Shown here: positions 35,321 to 43,469 of the stretch, piece after piece | Layout: each line of letters starts with the position of its first letter | Position numbering within the stretch: the first letter of the stretch is position 1 | Assembly (NCBI RefSeq): GCF_022802975.1 | Contig: NZ_JAFEVZ010000016.1 | Span: forward strand, 1-64,000 | From: Flavobacterium pectinovorum | GTDB taxonomy: Bacteria > Bacteroidota > Bacteroidia > Flavobacteriales > Flavobacteriaceae | DNA: 64,000 bases | Direction of reading: 5' to 3' | Translations under genes and position numbers: made by a program | Notes under the pieces: model-generated | Seen by the model: the letters and a program-made list of their open reading frames with translations, nothing else | Database searches by the model: none | Told to the model about the DNA's origin: nothing

Positions 35321-36096
35321 TGAGAGATATTTTCTAACTTAGAAACCAGATTTGTTGGAATATCAATTAAGTAAGTTGTAAAAGATATTTGTCCTTTTGC
35401 AAATTCGATAGTTATCCCATTTTCGTTGGCATTTGCAATTTGTTTATTTTTTTTAGAAATCATAAGTTCAGTTATAGTTTCTTCATATTTATTATAGTCT
35501 AAGACTGGCTTACTTAAGATATATTTTTTTAAACTATCAAATTCATTAGTCTCAGTTAGTTTTTTCATGCTTTTAAATGTAATTTTTATATTACTGGTTT
35601 CTTCTGTAACTTCCATTATTAGCCCGGGTAATCCATTAAGTTTATACGGCCCAAAATTTATTTGTATTTCAGGCATAAACCAAATTGTGTATTTTCTGTC
35701 ATTTAATGATAATCTTGCTTCCTGACAATTATAACTCTCAATTTTTTTAGTTTTTCCTGTTAATTCATATTTTAAATTGTCGCTATCGAAACTATAAATT
35801 ATTTCAGAATTGTATAAAGGTATTCTTGTAATTGTATTCTTTTCTGTTGAGTAAAATAATCTCGAAATTTTATCATTATAGACTCCATAATAAGAATTGT
35901 TCTCAACATCAATTTTATAATTTCCACTTTCTCGTGGATCATTTATTTTGTAAATAGATTCATTATTTACTACATACAAATTACTACTGCAGACATAATT
36001 GTTTTGATCTTGAAAAGTATATTCAATTACAGTTTTTACCTGGGCGCTAATAGTGCCTGATAAAAAGATTAAAAAAAAGCAAATTGTTTTTATCAT
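35317..36096 (-). CDS. GLPGLI family protein
   Basis: A 259-residue exported protein with a signal peptide (about residues 1-18) and the family hallmark GPYKLNGLPGLIMEV near residue 155. GLPGLI proteins are Bacteroidota-specific, of unknown function, and often sit beside a TonB receptor as here. Its stop lies inside the GTG start of the receptor (GTGA overlap), which implies translational coupling. It is transcribed away from leader 2. Confidence 0.88.
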   Translation of the reverse strand: MIKTICFFLIFLSGTISAQVKTVIEYTFQDQNNYVCSSNLYVVNNESIYKINDPRESGNYKIDVENNSYYGVYNDKISRLFYSTEKNTITRIPLYNSEIIYSFDSDNLKYELTGKTKKIESYNCQEARLSLNDRKYTIWFMPEIQINFGPYKLNGLPGLIMEVTEETSNIKITFKSMKKLTETNEFDSLKKYILSKPVLDYNKYEETITELMISKKNKQIANANENGITIEFAKGQISFTTYLIDIPTNLVSKLENISQ

Positions 36097-36230
36097 GTTT
36101 TGTCTTGTTTAATATTCTCTCTATGAAAGCACAGAGAGAATATAGTTTCTAACTATTATACGGTTATCTAAAAAATAAATATTGTAGTAAAAATAACACT
36201 TTTATTGTCTTCAAAAAAATTAAAAAAAAT

Positions 36231-36281
36231 TTTGGATATCATTATATTAAATTTAACTTTGCCTATAGGATTAGTAGAGTT
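36231..36281 (+). promoter_or_regulatory. Promoter of leader 2 with conserved initial transcribed motif
   Basis: TTTG (36231-36234) and TAACTTTG (36254-36261), 19 bp apart, then CTATAGGATTAGTAGAGTT. Position and spacing are the same as in leaders 1, 3 and 4. Confidence 0.75.
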
Positions 36282-36307
36282 ATTAATTTTATCAAAAAAA
36301 TTATATT

Positions 36308-36394
36308 TTGAAAACAACAGTTAAAACCACACATCATATTCTTCTTGAAAATTACACGTATAACATTTCTTCTTGTATGTGTTGCTGTTACTAA
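36308..36394 (+). CDS. Cysteine-rich leader peptide 2
   Basis: From TTG (36308) to TAA (36392-36394) the frame encodes 28 residues: (M)KTTVKTTHHILLENY then TYNISSCMCCCY. Four cysteine codons lie in the last six residues. In-frame TAA at 36284-36286 and no ATG between it and TTG support the TTG start. The RNA is identical to leader 3 except for three substitutions in the Cys run (36372, 36382, 36390); two of them make Ser and Tyr here where leader 3 has Cys. Confidence 0.8.
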   Translation: MKTTVKTTHHILLENYTYNISSCMCCCY

Positions 36395-36574
36395 ATCTTC
36401 ACGTTTATTTCGTTTCAATTGGTTAATCTTTCTAATTGAATTTGAAGCAATTCTTTAAAATCATCACAAGTCTTATTGTTTATACCACAATGTTTGCTGC
36501 ATTTTTTGCAACAAAAAGCATCATGACTTATATCTAAATATTAAAATCAAAAACAAATTTAAAACTCAAACAAA

Positions 36575-36601
36575 ATGAAGAAAATGTACAGCAATTGCTA
36601 A
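36575..36601 (+). CDS. Second short upstream frame, leader 2 (MKKMYSNC)
   Basis: Eight codons, MKKMYSNC, from ATG to TAA, with the last codon Cys. Corresponds in place and start to MKKMHNTCCK in leader 1 and is identical to the frame in leader 3. It ends 5 nt before hairpin H1. Confidence 0.45.
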   Translation: MKKMYSNC

Positions 36602-36606
36602 AAAAA

Positions 36607-36693
36607 ATATTTCTGCGGCAACGGAAATATCAGGATTAAAGAAAATTTATCGCTAAATCAAAGGGTTAACAGAGAGTTTTAAAACAAACTTTC
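36607..36693 (+). ncRNA. Conserved three-hairpin RNA element, leader 2
   Basis: H1: ATATTTCTG (36607-36615), loop CGGCAA, CGGAAATAT (36622-36630), with one G-U pair; the outer pairs are A-T where leader 1 has G-C, a compensatory change. H2: ATTTATCGCTAAAT (36645-36658). H3: GAGAGTTT (36672-36679) with AAACTTTC (36686-36693). The H1 loop GCAACG can pair with TGTTGC of the Cys codons (36380-36385) by five Watson-Crick pairs and one wobble. Between peptide and hairpins, TTGCTGCA/TGCAACAA (near 36494) is another possible stem. Confidence 0.65.
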
Positions 36694-36730
36694 AGACTTC
36701 CTTTTATAATTACCAAAACTACATTACGCA

Positions 36731-39700
36731 ATGAAAAAAAATATAAACATCCTTTTATGGATTAGCATTTTATTGATTTCAGCCGGAATTAATGCCCAAA
36801 ATACGGACCCGCTTATACAATCAAAACTGAATGGGACTGTTGTAGATAAAATTACAAATGAACCGATAATTGGAGCTTCAATAAATATTAAAGGCACTAC
36901 TCATGGTGTAAATACCGATTTTGACGGAAAGTTTTTCTTTCAGACCGGACAAAGATTCCCTTACATTTTAATTGTTAGTTATATTGGATACAAGAAGGAA
37001 GAAATAACCGTAGACGGAAGCCCAGTTGTAATAAAATTGTCCCAAAACATCGAAGAACTTAACGAATTGGTGGTTGTGGGATATGGAACGATTAAAAAAA
37101 GTGATTTAACAGGAGCCGTTTCTTCTTTAAAAAAATCGGATTTTAATGTGGGTGCCAATGCCTCTATCGATCAGATGATTCAGGGAAAATCATCGGGAGT
37201 TCAAATCAACCAAACCAGTTCTGAACCGGGCGGAGGTTTATCCGTTCGAATCCGTGGACAAGGATCTTTGACAGCCGGAAGCGAACCCTTATATGTTATT
37301 GACGGTTTGCCTGTCGACAACTCCAATTTACTTTCAGGTTCCAGCGGTGAAGCAGGTTTAGGAACCAATTTAAATCCGAGGAATCCTCTTAATTCCATTA
37401 ACCCAAATGATATCGAATCAATCGAAATTCTAAAAGATGCTTCATCTGCCGCTATATACGGTTCCAGAGGTGCGAATGGTGTTATTTTGATTACCACAAA
37501 AAAAGGTAAAAATGGTAAAACAGCTATTACATATGACTTAAATTCAGGTTTTCAGGTAGTCAATAATAACGTAGATATCTTATCAACTTTCCAATATATA
37601 TCGGCTATGAATGCTTTATCTGTTGAGGAAGGCCGTGCTCCCGAGTTTACTCCGGCGCAAATTGCGGCAATTGGATCCGGTACTAATTGGACAAACCAAA
37701 TTTATAGACCTGCAGTGATTAACAGCCATAATATTTCGGCATCGGGCGGGGACGACAAAACAACATTTTTTACTTCTTTAAATTATTTTGAGCAGGAAGG
37801 TGTGGTTAAAAATACCGGAATTGAAAAATTTATTGCAAGGGTTAATTTAGACCGAAAATTAAGTGATAAAGTCAATTTTGGAATTAATTTCAATACCAGT
37901 TTAATCAAAGATCAAAACAACTTAGACGGGGTTAATATAAATGAAGGTGCCGGACCAATCAATGCCGCATTGCTTTATGATCCAACAGAACCTGTTTATG
38001 CTGCAGATGGAACCGCCTTTAGTCAGTCAAAAAATTTAACGATAAATAATCCGCTTAGCTTAATTGAAGGGATTGACAGTAACAATAAAACCAATAGAAC
38101 CCTATTGAATTTATACCTTAATTACCAAATTACAGACGCATTGGATGCCAAGCTTAATTTAGGTTCTGACAGGCAAAATACAAGAAGAGACATTTATAAT
38201 TCTACCAAAACAATTGCAGGTGCATCTGCAAAAGGAATTGCAAGTATAGCTACATTGGAAAGATCAAATATCCTTGTGGAATATACGATGAATTATAAAA
38301 AAGAATTCAACGAAAAAAACAAAATCAATGTTCTTCAGGGATTTACGTATCAATATTTTGATCAGAGGTCTTTTGGCGGAAATATTCAGGGATTTCCTTC
38401 CGATGCATTAGGTACAGATAATTTAGGGCTCGGAAACACCAATAATGATAATTTAAGTTCCGGTCACGAAGACAATACGCTGGTATCTTCTATTACCAGA
38501 GTAAATTATTCTTATGCCAATAAATTGCTTCTTACAGCAAGTTTAAGAGCGGATGGATCTTCAAAATTTGGTGAGAACAATAAGTTTGGATATTTCCCTT
38601 CTATTGCTGCAGCCTGGAGAGTTATTAATGAAAAATTTGTTCCAAGCGTATTTAGCGATTTAAAATTGCGAGCCAGTTGGGGGTTAATTGGAAATCAGGA
38701 TATTCCGAATTACTCTTCGATAACTACATTTAATTCGGGTACCAGTCCTGTTTTTAACAATGCAGTCGTGGCGGGAACCAAACCTTCCCGAATTGCAAAT
38801 CCGGATTTAAAGTGGGAATCAACAGAACAAATAAACTTTGGAATCGATGCCAGTTTATGGAAAGGAAGAGTGAATATCGTAGCCGATTATTTTATTAAAA
38901 ATACACGCGATTTACTTTTAAATGTACCCCTGCCTCAGGCAACAGGTTACCCTTCTATCTTAAAAAATGTGGGTAGAATGCAGAATAAAGGATTTGAATT
39001 GTCAATAAACTCTTTAAACATCGATTCAAAAGATTTTAAGTGGAATACAAGTCTAAATATCAGCGCCATAAAAAACAATGTTGTTGATTTAGGAGGCGTA
39101 AGCGAAATTGTTACCGGAAATATTCAGGGAATTGGGAATACGGCAATTCTTAGAGAAGGTTCTCCTGCCTACTCCTATTATGGATATATCGTAGATGGAA
39201 TTTTTCAGAATGCACAACAGGTAAGTGCTTCGGCGCAACCAACTTCCAAACCGGGTTATCCAATTTTTAGGGATGTGAATGGTGATAATAAAATTTCACC
39301 GTTGGATCAAGTTATAGTTGGTAATCCTTTCCCGGATTTCACTTACGGAATCCAAAACACACTTACCTATAAAGACTTTCAATTTAGTTTCTTTTTTCAG
39401 GGACAAGAGGGAGGCGAAACTTTAAACGTCAATCTTTTGGAAAGTATGTACCCAAGTAATTTCAGAAGAAACAGAATGTCGGAAATGATTTTAGACAGAT
39501 GGACACCTGCGAATACAGATACAAAATGGCCATCGGCAGTTCAGCCAACTGCTTACGGAGGAGGAAAAGTGAATAGTCTGATAATTCAGGATGCTACTTA
39601 TTTGCGTCTTAAAAATGTGAGTTTTTCGTATGATTTACCATTAAAAAGAGACAGCTTTTTAAAATCATTAAAAATTTCCCTGACAGGTCAGAACTTATGG

Positions 39701-39826
39701 ACTTTGACAAATTATATCGGATTTGATCCTGAGTCAAGCGCTTTTGGAAGAGGAAATGTTAAGGTGGATTATAACGGATATCCGTTGGCACAGACCTTTT
39801 TATTGGGTTTAAATGCTAATTTCTAA
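36731..39826 (+). CDS. SusC/RagA-type TonB-linked outer membrane transporter 2
   Basis: A 1031-residue transporter. Signal peptide MKKNINILLWISILLISAG, carboxypeptidase-like domain (LNGTVVDKITNEPIIGAS ... TDFDGKFFFQTGQ), LNELVVVGYGTIKKSDLTGA, plug motifs RIRGQGSLTAGSEPLYVIDG and AAIYGSRGANGVILITTK, barrel ending LLGLNANF. The first 74 bases are identical to those of SusC3, as part of a duplicated leader block. It forms an operon with SusD2 and one sulfatase, so a sulfated substrate is likely. Confidence 0.93.
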   Translation: MKKNINILLWISILLISAGINAQNTDPLIQSKLNGTVVDKITNEPIIGASINIKGTTHGVNTDFDGKFFFQTGQRFPYILIVSYIGYKKEEITVDGSPVVIKLSQNIEELNELVVVGYGTIKKSDLTGAVSSLKKSDFNVGANASIDQMIQGKSSGVQINQTSSEPGGGLSVRIRGQGSLTAGSEPLYVIDGLPVDNSNLLSGSSGEAGLGTNLNPRNPLNSINPNDIESIEILKDASSAAIYGSRGANGVILITTKKGKNGKTAITYDLNSGFQVVNNNVDILSTFQYISAMNALSVEEGRAPEFTPAQIAAIGSGTNWTNQIYRPAVINSHNISASGGDDKTTFFTSLNYFEQEGVVKNTGIEKFIARVNLDRKLSDKVNFGINFNTSLIKDQNNLDGVNINEGAGPINAALLYDPTEPVYAADGTAFSQSKNLTINNPLSLIEGIDSNNKTNRTLLNLYLNYQITDALDAKLNLGSDRQNTRRDIYNSTKTIAGASAKGIASIATLERSNILVEYTMNYKKEFNEKNKINVLQGFTYQYFDQRSFGGNIQGFPSDALGTDNLGLGNTNNDNLSSGHEDNTLVSSITRVNYSYANKLLLTASLRADGSSKFGENNKFGYFPSIAAAWRVINEKFVPSVFSDLKLRASWGLIGNQDIPNYSSITTFNSGTSPVFNNAVVAGTKPSRIANPDLKWESTEQINFGIDASLWKGRVNIVADYFIKNTRDLLLNVPLPQATGYPSILKNVGRMQNKGFELSINSLNIDSKDFKWNTSLNISAIKNNVVDLGGVSEIVTGNIQGIGNTAILREGSPAYSYYGYIVDGIFQNAQQVSASAQPTSKPGYPIFRDVNGDNKISPLDQVIVGNPFPDFTYGIQNTLTYKDFQFSFFFQGQEGGETLNVNLLESMYPSNFRRNRMSEMILDRWTPANTDTKWPSAVQPTAYGGGKVNSLIIQDATYLRLKNVSFSYDLPLKRDSFLKSLKISLTGQNLWTLTNYIGFDPESSAFGRGNVKVDYNGYPLAQTFLLGLNANF

Positions 39827-39845
39827 CAATCAAAATTTATCAAAT

Positions 39846-41249
39846 ATGAAAAGTATCAAAAATATATTTTACGCATCAATCGCACTGCTGGCACTTTCGG
39901 GCTGTGATGACTTATTAGAAGAAAATGTGTATTCTGAGCTTACGCCCGGAAATTTCCTGACTACCCTCGAAGGAAAAAATGCGGTATTAAATTCGGCTTA
40001 CGGTAATTCTCAGGCAAAAGGGATTTGGGCTTATTTTCTTTCGCCTTATGTTTCCGGAGAACAATGGAACCGTGGCGGAAGTGTTGAATCCCTGATTACT
40101 CCTTTGAGCAACTTTACCTGGGACAGTAATCACGAATGGTTTAGTCAGTCCTGGTCGCAATTGTATGCTGCCATCCGCGATGCCAATATTGTAATTGACA
40201 ATACTTCAACAACAAATGATAAAGAGAAATCATTAAATGCAGAGGCACGTTTTGTCAGGGCACTCAGCTTTTCTTATTTGTACAATTGGTACGGACCTGT
40301 TCCTTTGATTGTATCTTCGAAAAATGAGAATTTACAGCTTCCAAGACCAACCGATGACGAATTTAAATCTTTTATCGAAAAAGAATTTTTAGAAGTTTCG
40401 GAACTTTTACCGGTAAAAGGAGCACAAAATGGAAGGGCTACAAAAGGTGGTGCTTTGGGACTATTGTGTAAATTTTATCTGAATACAAAACAATGGCAGA
40501 AATCTGCTGATATTGCCAATCAGATTATTCTATCCAAAACGTATGACATACTGCCGGATTATAAAAGTGTTTTTGCCTTGAATAATGAATGGAATAAGGA
40601 GATTCTTTGGGCAACATCTGCCAATGGACAATCCGGACATATTTTGGTAGCTTTGACTTTTCCTACTGATTATCCACTGCCATTCAGCAATAATCAGGTT
40701 TTTGCTGCAAGGTCTTATTTATTTGACAGTTATGTGAATTCCTTTGCACCAAGTGATGTCAGAAAAAATCTATTTATCACCAAATACACCAATACATCCG
40801 GAACAACATTTCAATTGTTAGGAAATGACCAGACTTTTTCATACAAATATGAATTTGATCCTAACTCTGTTGGAGCGACCCAAGGCAATGATTTACCCGA
40901 AGTGCGCTATTCAGACATTTTGCTTTCGTATGCTGAGGCACTGAATGAATTGAACGGCCCTACCGAAGAAGCAATTAAAGCAATTAATAAAGTTCGTTTT
41001 CGTGCCGGGATAAGTTTAATTGACCTCGCCGATTATAATAAAGAATCCTTACGTGATTTGATATTACAGGAAAGAAGCTGGGAATTTTATGGCGAAAGTA
41101 AAAGTCGTGAAGATCAGATCAGGCATAATAAATTCATTACAGGAGCAATTGCCAGAGGAAAAAAAGCACAGGCTTTTCATGTGTTGTTCCCGATTCCGCT
41201 TACTGAATTAAACGCAAATCCAAATTTAGATCCAAATTTTGGTTATTAG
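39846..41249 (+). CDS. SusD/RagB-type surface lipoprotein 2
   Basis: About 467 residues. The ATG at 39846 is chosen because a lipoprotein signal begins there (MKSIKNIFYASIALLALSGC) and it avoids overlap with susC; a longer frame exists from 39813. Cys is followed by DDLLEE, an acidic surface-export stretch. Family features: WSQLYAAIRDANIVIDNT, ARFVRALSFSYLYNWYGPVP, LLSYAEALNELNG, LQERSWEFYGESKSRED and a C-terminal FPIPLTELNANPNL. Confidence 0.92.
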   Translation: MKSIKNIFYASIALLALSGCDDLLEENVYSELTPGNFLTTLEGKNAVLNSAYGNSQAKGIWAYFLSPYVSGEQWNRGGSVESLITPLSNFTWDSNHEWFSQSWSQLYAAIRDANIVIDNTSTTNDKEKSLNAEARFVRALSFSYLYNWYGPVPLIVSSKNENLQLPRPTDDEFKSFIEKEFLEVSELLPVKGAQNGRATKGGALGLLCKFYLNTKQWQKSADIANQIILSKTYDILPDYKSVFALNNEWNKEILWATSANGQSGHILVALTFPTDYPLPFSNNQVFAARSYLFDSYVNSFAPSDVRKNLFITKYTNTSGTTFQLLGNDQTFSYKYEFDPNSVGATQGNDLPEVRYSDILLSYAEALNELNGPTEEAIKAINKVRFRAGISLIDLADYNKESLRDLILQERSWEFYGESKSREDQIRHNKFITGAIARGKKAQAFHVLFPIPLTELNANPNLDPNFGY

Positions 41250-41297
41250 AATTAACAACGAAAAATCATTTTCAAACAACAATAATAAATTAATATT

Positions 41298-42698
41298 ATG
41301 AAGAAAACAGCATTTTTTATAAGCATATTATTTCTGACATTCAATACAATACACAGTCAGAAGAAAAATAGCAAACCCAATTTCATTATCATTTTTACAG
41401 ATGATTTAGGATATGGAGATTTGGGTACGTATGGAAATCCATCCATTCTAACTCCAAATTTAGATAAATTAGCCAGTGAAGGTCAAAAATGGACGAACTT
41501 TTATGTAGCTGCCAATGTTTGTACGCCATCCAGAGCTGCCTTATTGACCGGAAGACTCCCTGTTAGAATCGGAATGGAAAGCGACACCCGACGTGTTTTA
41601 TTTCCTAATTCGGCTGGAGGATTACCTGAATCTGAAACCACAATTGCCGAATTGCTGAAAAGTGCCTCCTATCAGACAGCGGCAATTGGTAAATGGCATT
41701 TGGGCCATTTAGAACCTCATACGCCACTTAACAATGGATTCGATTATTATTATGGAATCCCATATTCAAATGATATGGATCGTGATGAAAAAATTCCTTA
41801 CCTGAAACTTCTTGATCCGGATTATAAAATCGAATCTAAAGATTTCAATGTTCCGTTAATCCGAAATAGAGAAATTATCGAAAGACCCGCTGATCAGACA
41901 ACCATTACGAAGCGATATACGGAAGAATCAGTTGCCTTTATTAAGAAAAACAAAGACAAACCTTTCTTTTTATATTTAGCACATTCCATGCCTCATATTC
42001 CTCTTTTTTCATCAAAAGATTTTGTGGGTAAAAGTAAAGGCGGTAAATATGGAGATGTAATCGAAGAATTAGACTGGAGTGTGGGGCAAATCATTAAAAC
42101 ACTAAAAGAGCAAAAATTAGATGAAAACACGTATGTAATCTTTACCTCTGACAATGGCCCATGGAAGATCTTTAAAGAACAAGGCGGATCTTCAGGAACT
42201 TTATATGGTGCAAAAGGAACAAGTTACGAAGGTGGAACCCGTGTCCCTTTTATCATTTGGTCGCCAAAAAACCTGAAACCAAAAGTAGAAACCAAAATTG
42301 GAAGTACCTTAGATTTATTACCAACTCTTGGCAGCCTTGCAGGAATAAAACTTTCTGAGAATCTTAAAACGGATGGTTACGATTTGTCTCCGGTGTTAAA
42401 AGGTCAAACTAGCAATCCGAGAAATGAAATGTTCTTTTATCACGGAACAAAACTTTTCGCAGCCCGATTAGGAGATTATAAATTGTACTATTACAAAAAT
42501 GACCCAAGCGGATATCCTGAAAAATTAGAAAAACTGGAAAAATTACAGTTGTTCAATCTTGCAATTGATCCATCCGAAACTAATAATATCATTGATAAAA
42601 AACCGGATGTTGCGGCTCAGATTCAGGAAGTGGTTTCAAAACATCTTGCAACTGTTGTGCCTGTTAAAAATAATCTGGATGATGTGGTGAAAAAATAA
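41298..42698 (+). CDS. Type I sulfatase (arylsulfatase-like)
   Basis: A 466-residue periplasmic sulfatase with signal peptide to about IHSQKK. Motifs: IIIFTDDLGYGDLG, formylglycine site CTPSRAALLTGR (Cys75), AAIGKWHLGH (Lys132, His134), HSMPHIPL, FTSDNGPW and YEGGTRVPFI. The active site is complete. It closes the short operon with SusC2 and SusD2 and is followed by an intrinsic terminator at 42805. Confidence 0.93.
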   Translation: MKKTAFFISILFLTFNTIHSQKKNSKPNFIIIFTDDLGYGDLGTYGNPSILTPNLDKLASEGQKWTNFYVAANVCTPSRAALLTGRLPVRIGMESDTRRVLFPNSAGGLPESETTIAELLKSASYQTAAIGKWHLGHLEPHTPLNNGFDYYYGIPYSNDMDRDEKIPYLKLLDPDYKIESKDFNVPLIRNREIIERPADQTTITKRYTEESVAFIKKNKDKPFFLYLAHSMPHIPLFSSKDFVGKSKGGKYGDVIEELDWSVGQIIKTLKEQKLDENTYVIFTSDNGPWKIFKEQGGSSGTLYGAKGTSYEGGTRVPFIIWSPKNLKPKVETKIGSTLDLLPTLGSLAGIKLSENLKTDGYDLSPVLKGQTSNPRNEMFFYHGTKLFAARLGDYKLYYYKNDPSGYPEKLEKLEKLQLFNLAIDPSETNNIIDKKPDVAAQIQEVVSKHLATVVPVKNNLDDVVKK

Positions 42699-42804
42699 CA
42701 TCTCAACCCAATCTAAAAAAATCTTAATAAATTGTTTTTTTATGACACCAATGGTTATTAAGACCTTTTTCTAAGTCATTTTTTGATTTTGCAACAATTT
42801 TTAA

Positions 42805-42855
42805 AAACAGAAATAAGCTGAAAAAACATACTTTTCAACTTATTTCTGTTTTTTT
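42805..42855 (+). terminator. Intrinsic terminator after the locus-2 sulfatase
   Basis: AAACAGAAATAAG (42805-42817) and CTTATTTCTGTTT (42839-42851) pair perfectly, with extra pairing inside (TGAAAA/TTTTCA), and a T-run follows. This ends the locus 2 transcript before promoter 3. Confidence 0.88.
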
Positions 42856-42963
42856 ATGCTTTAAAACAAAAACAACAAAACACTAAAAATCAATAACATA
42901 AATTAAAAACAACCTTAATTAACTTCTACTCTTTTGCCGTTTTACAAAAAAATTAAAAAAACT

Positions 42964-43013
42964 TTTGGATATCATTATATTAAATTTAACTTTGTCTATA
43001 GGATTAGTAGGGT
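42964..43013 (+). promoter_or_regulatory. Promoter of leader 3 with conserved initial transcribed motif
   Basis: TTTG (42964-42967) and TAACTTTG (42987-42994), 19 bp apart, then CTATAGGATTAGTAGGGTTT. Same layout as the other three leaders. Confidence 0.75.
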
Positions 43014-43046
43014 TTAAAATCATATTTAATTATAAAAAACTATATT

Positions 43047-43133
43047 TTGAAAACAACAGTTAAAACCACACATCATATTCTTCTTGAAAATTACACGTAT
43101 AACATTTCTTGTTGTATGTGCTGCTGTTGCTAA
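43047..43133 (+). CDS. Cysteine-rich leader peptide 3
   Basis: TTG (43047) to TAA (43131-43133) encodes (M)KTTVKTTHHILLENY then TYNISCCMCCCC, 28 residues with six cysteines in the last seven positions. It is the richest and most regular of the four copies. The stop directly follows the last Cys codon. Compared with leader 2, the three differences in 503 bp (43111, 43121, 43129) are all in these codons. Confidence 0.82.
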   Translation: MKTTVKTTHHILLENYTYNISCCMCCCC

Positions 43134-43313
43134 ATCTTCACGTTTATTTCGTTTCAATTGGTTAATCTTTCTAATTGAATTTGAAGCAATTCTTTAAAAT
43201 CATCACAAGTCTTATTGTTTATACCACAATGTTTGCTGCATTTTTTGCAACAAAAAGCATCATGACTTATATCTAAATATTAAAATCAAAAACAAATTTA
43301 AAACTCAAACAAA

Positions 43314-43340
43314 ATGAAGAAAATGTACAGCAATTGCTAA
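43314..43340 (+). CDS. Second short upstream frame, leader 3 (MKKMYSNC)
   Basis: Identical to the leader 2 frame at 36575-36601, since both lie in the duplicated block. Ends in a Cys codon and stop, 5 nt before H1. Confidence 0.45.
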   Translation: MKKMYSNC

Positions 43341-43345
43341 AAAAA

Positions 43346-43432
43346 ATATTTCTGCGGCAACGGAAATATCAGGATTAAAGAAAATTTATCGCTAAATCAA
43401 AGGGTTAACAGAGAGTTTTAAAACAAACTTTC
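43346..43432 (+). ncRNA. Conserved three-hairpin RNA element, leader 3
   Basis: Identical to the leader 2 element: H1 43346-43369, H2 43384-43397, H3 43411-43432. CTGTTGC in the Cys codons (43124-43130) can pair with GCAACGG in H1 (43357-43363) over seven pairs, one of them a wobble. Confidence 0.65.
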
Positions 43433-43469
43433 AGACTTCCTTTTATAATTACCAAAACTACATTACGCA

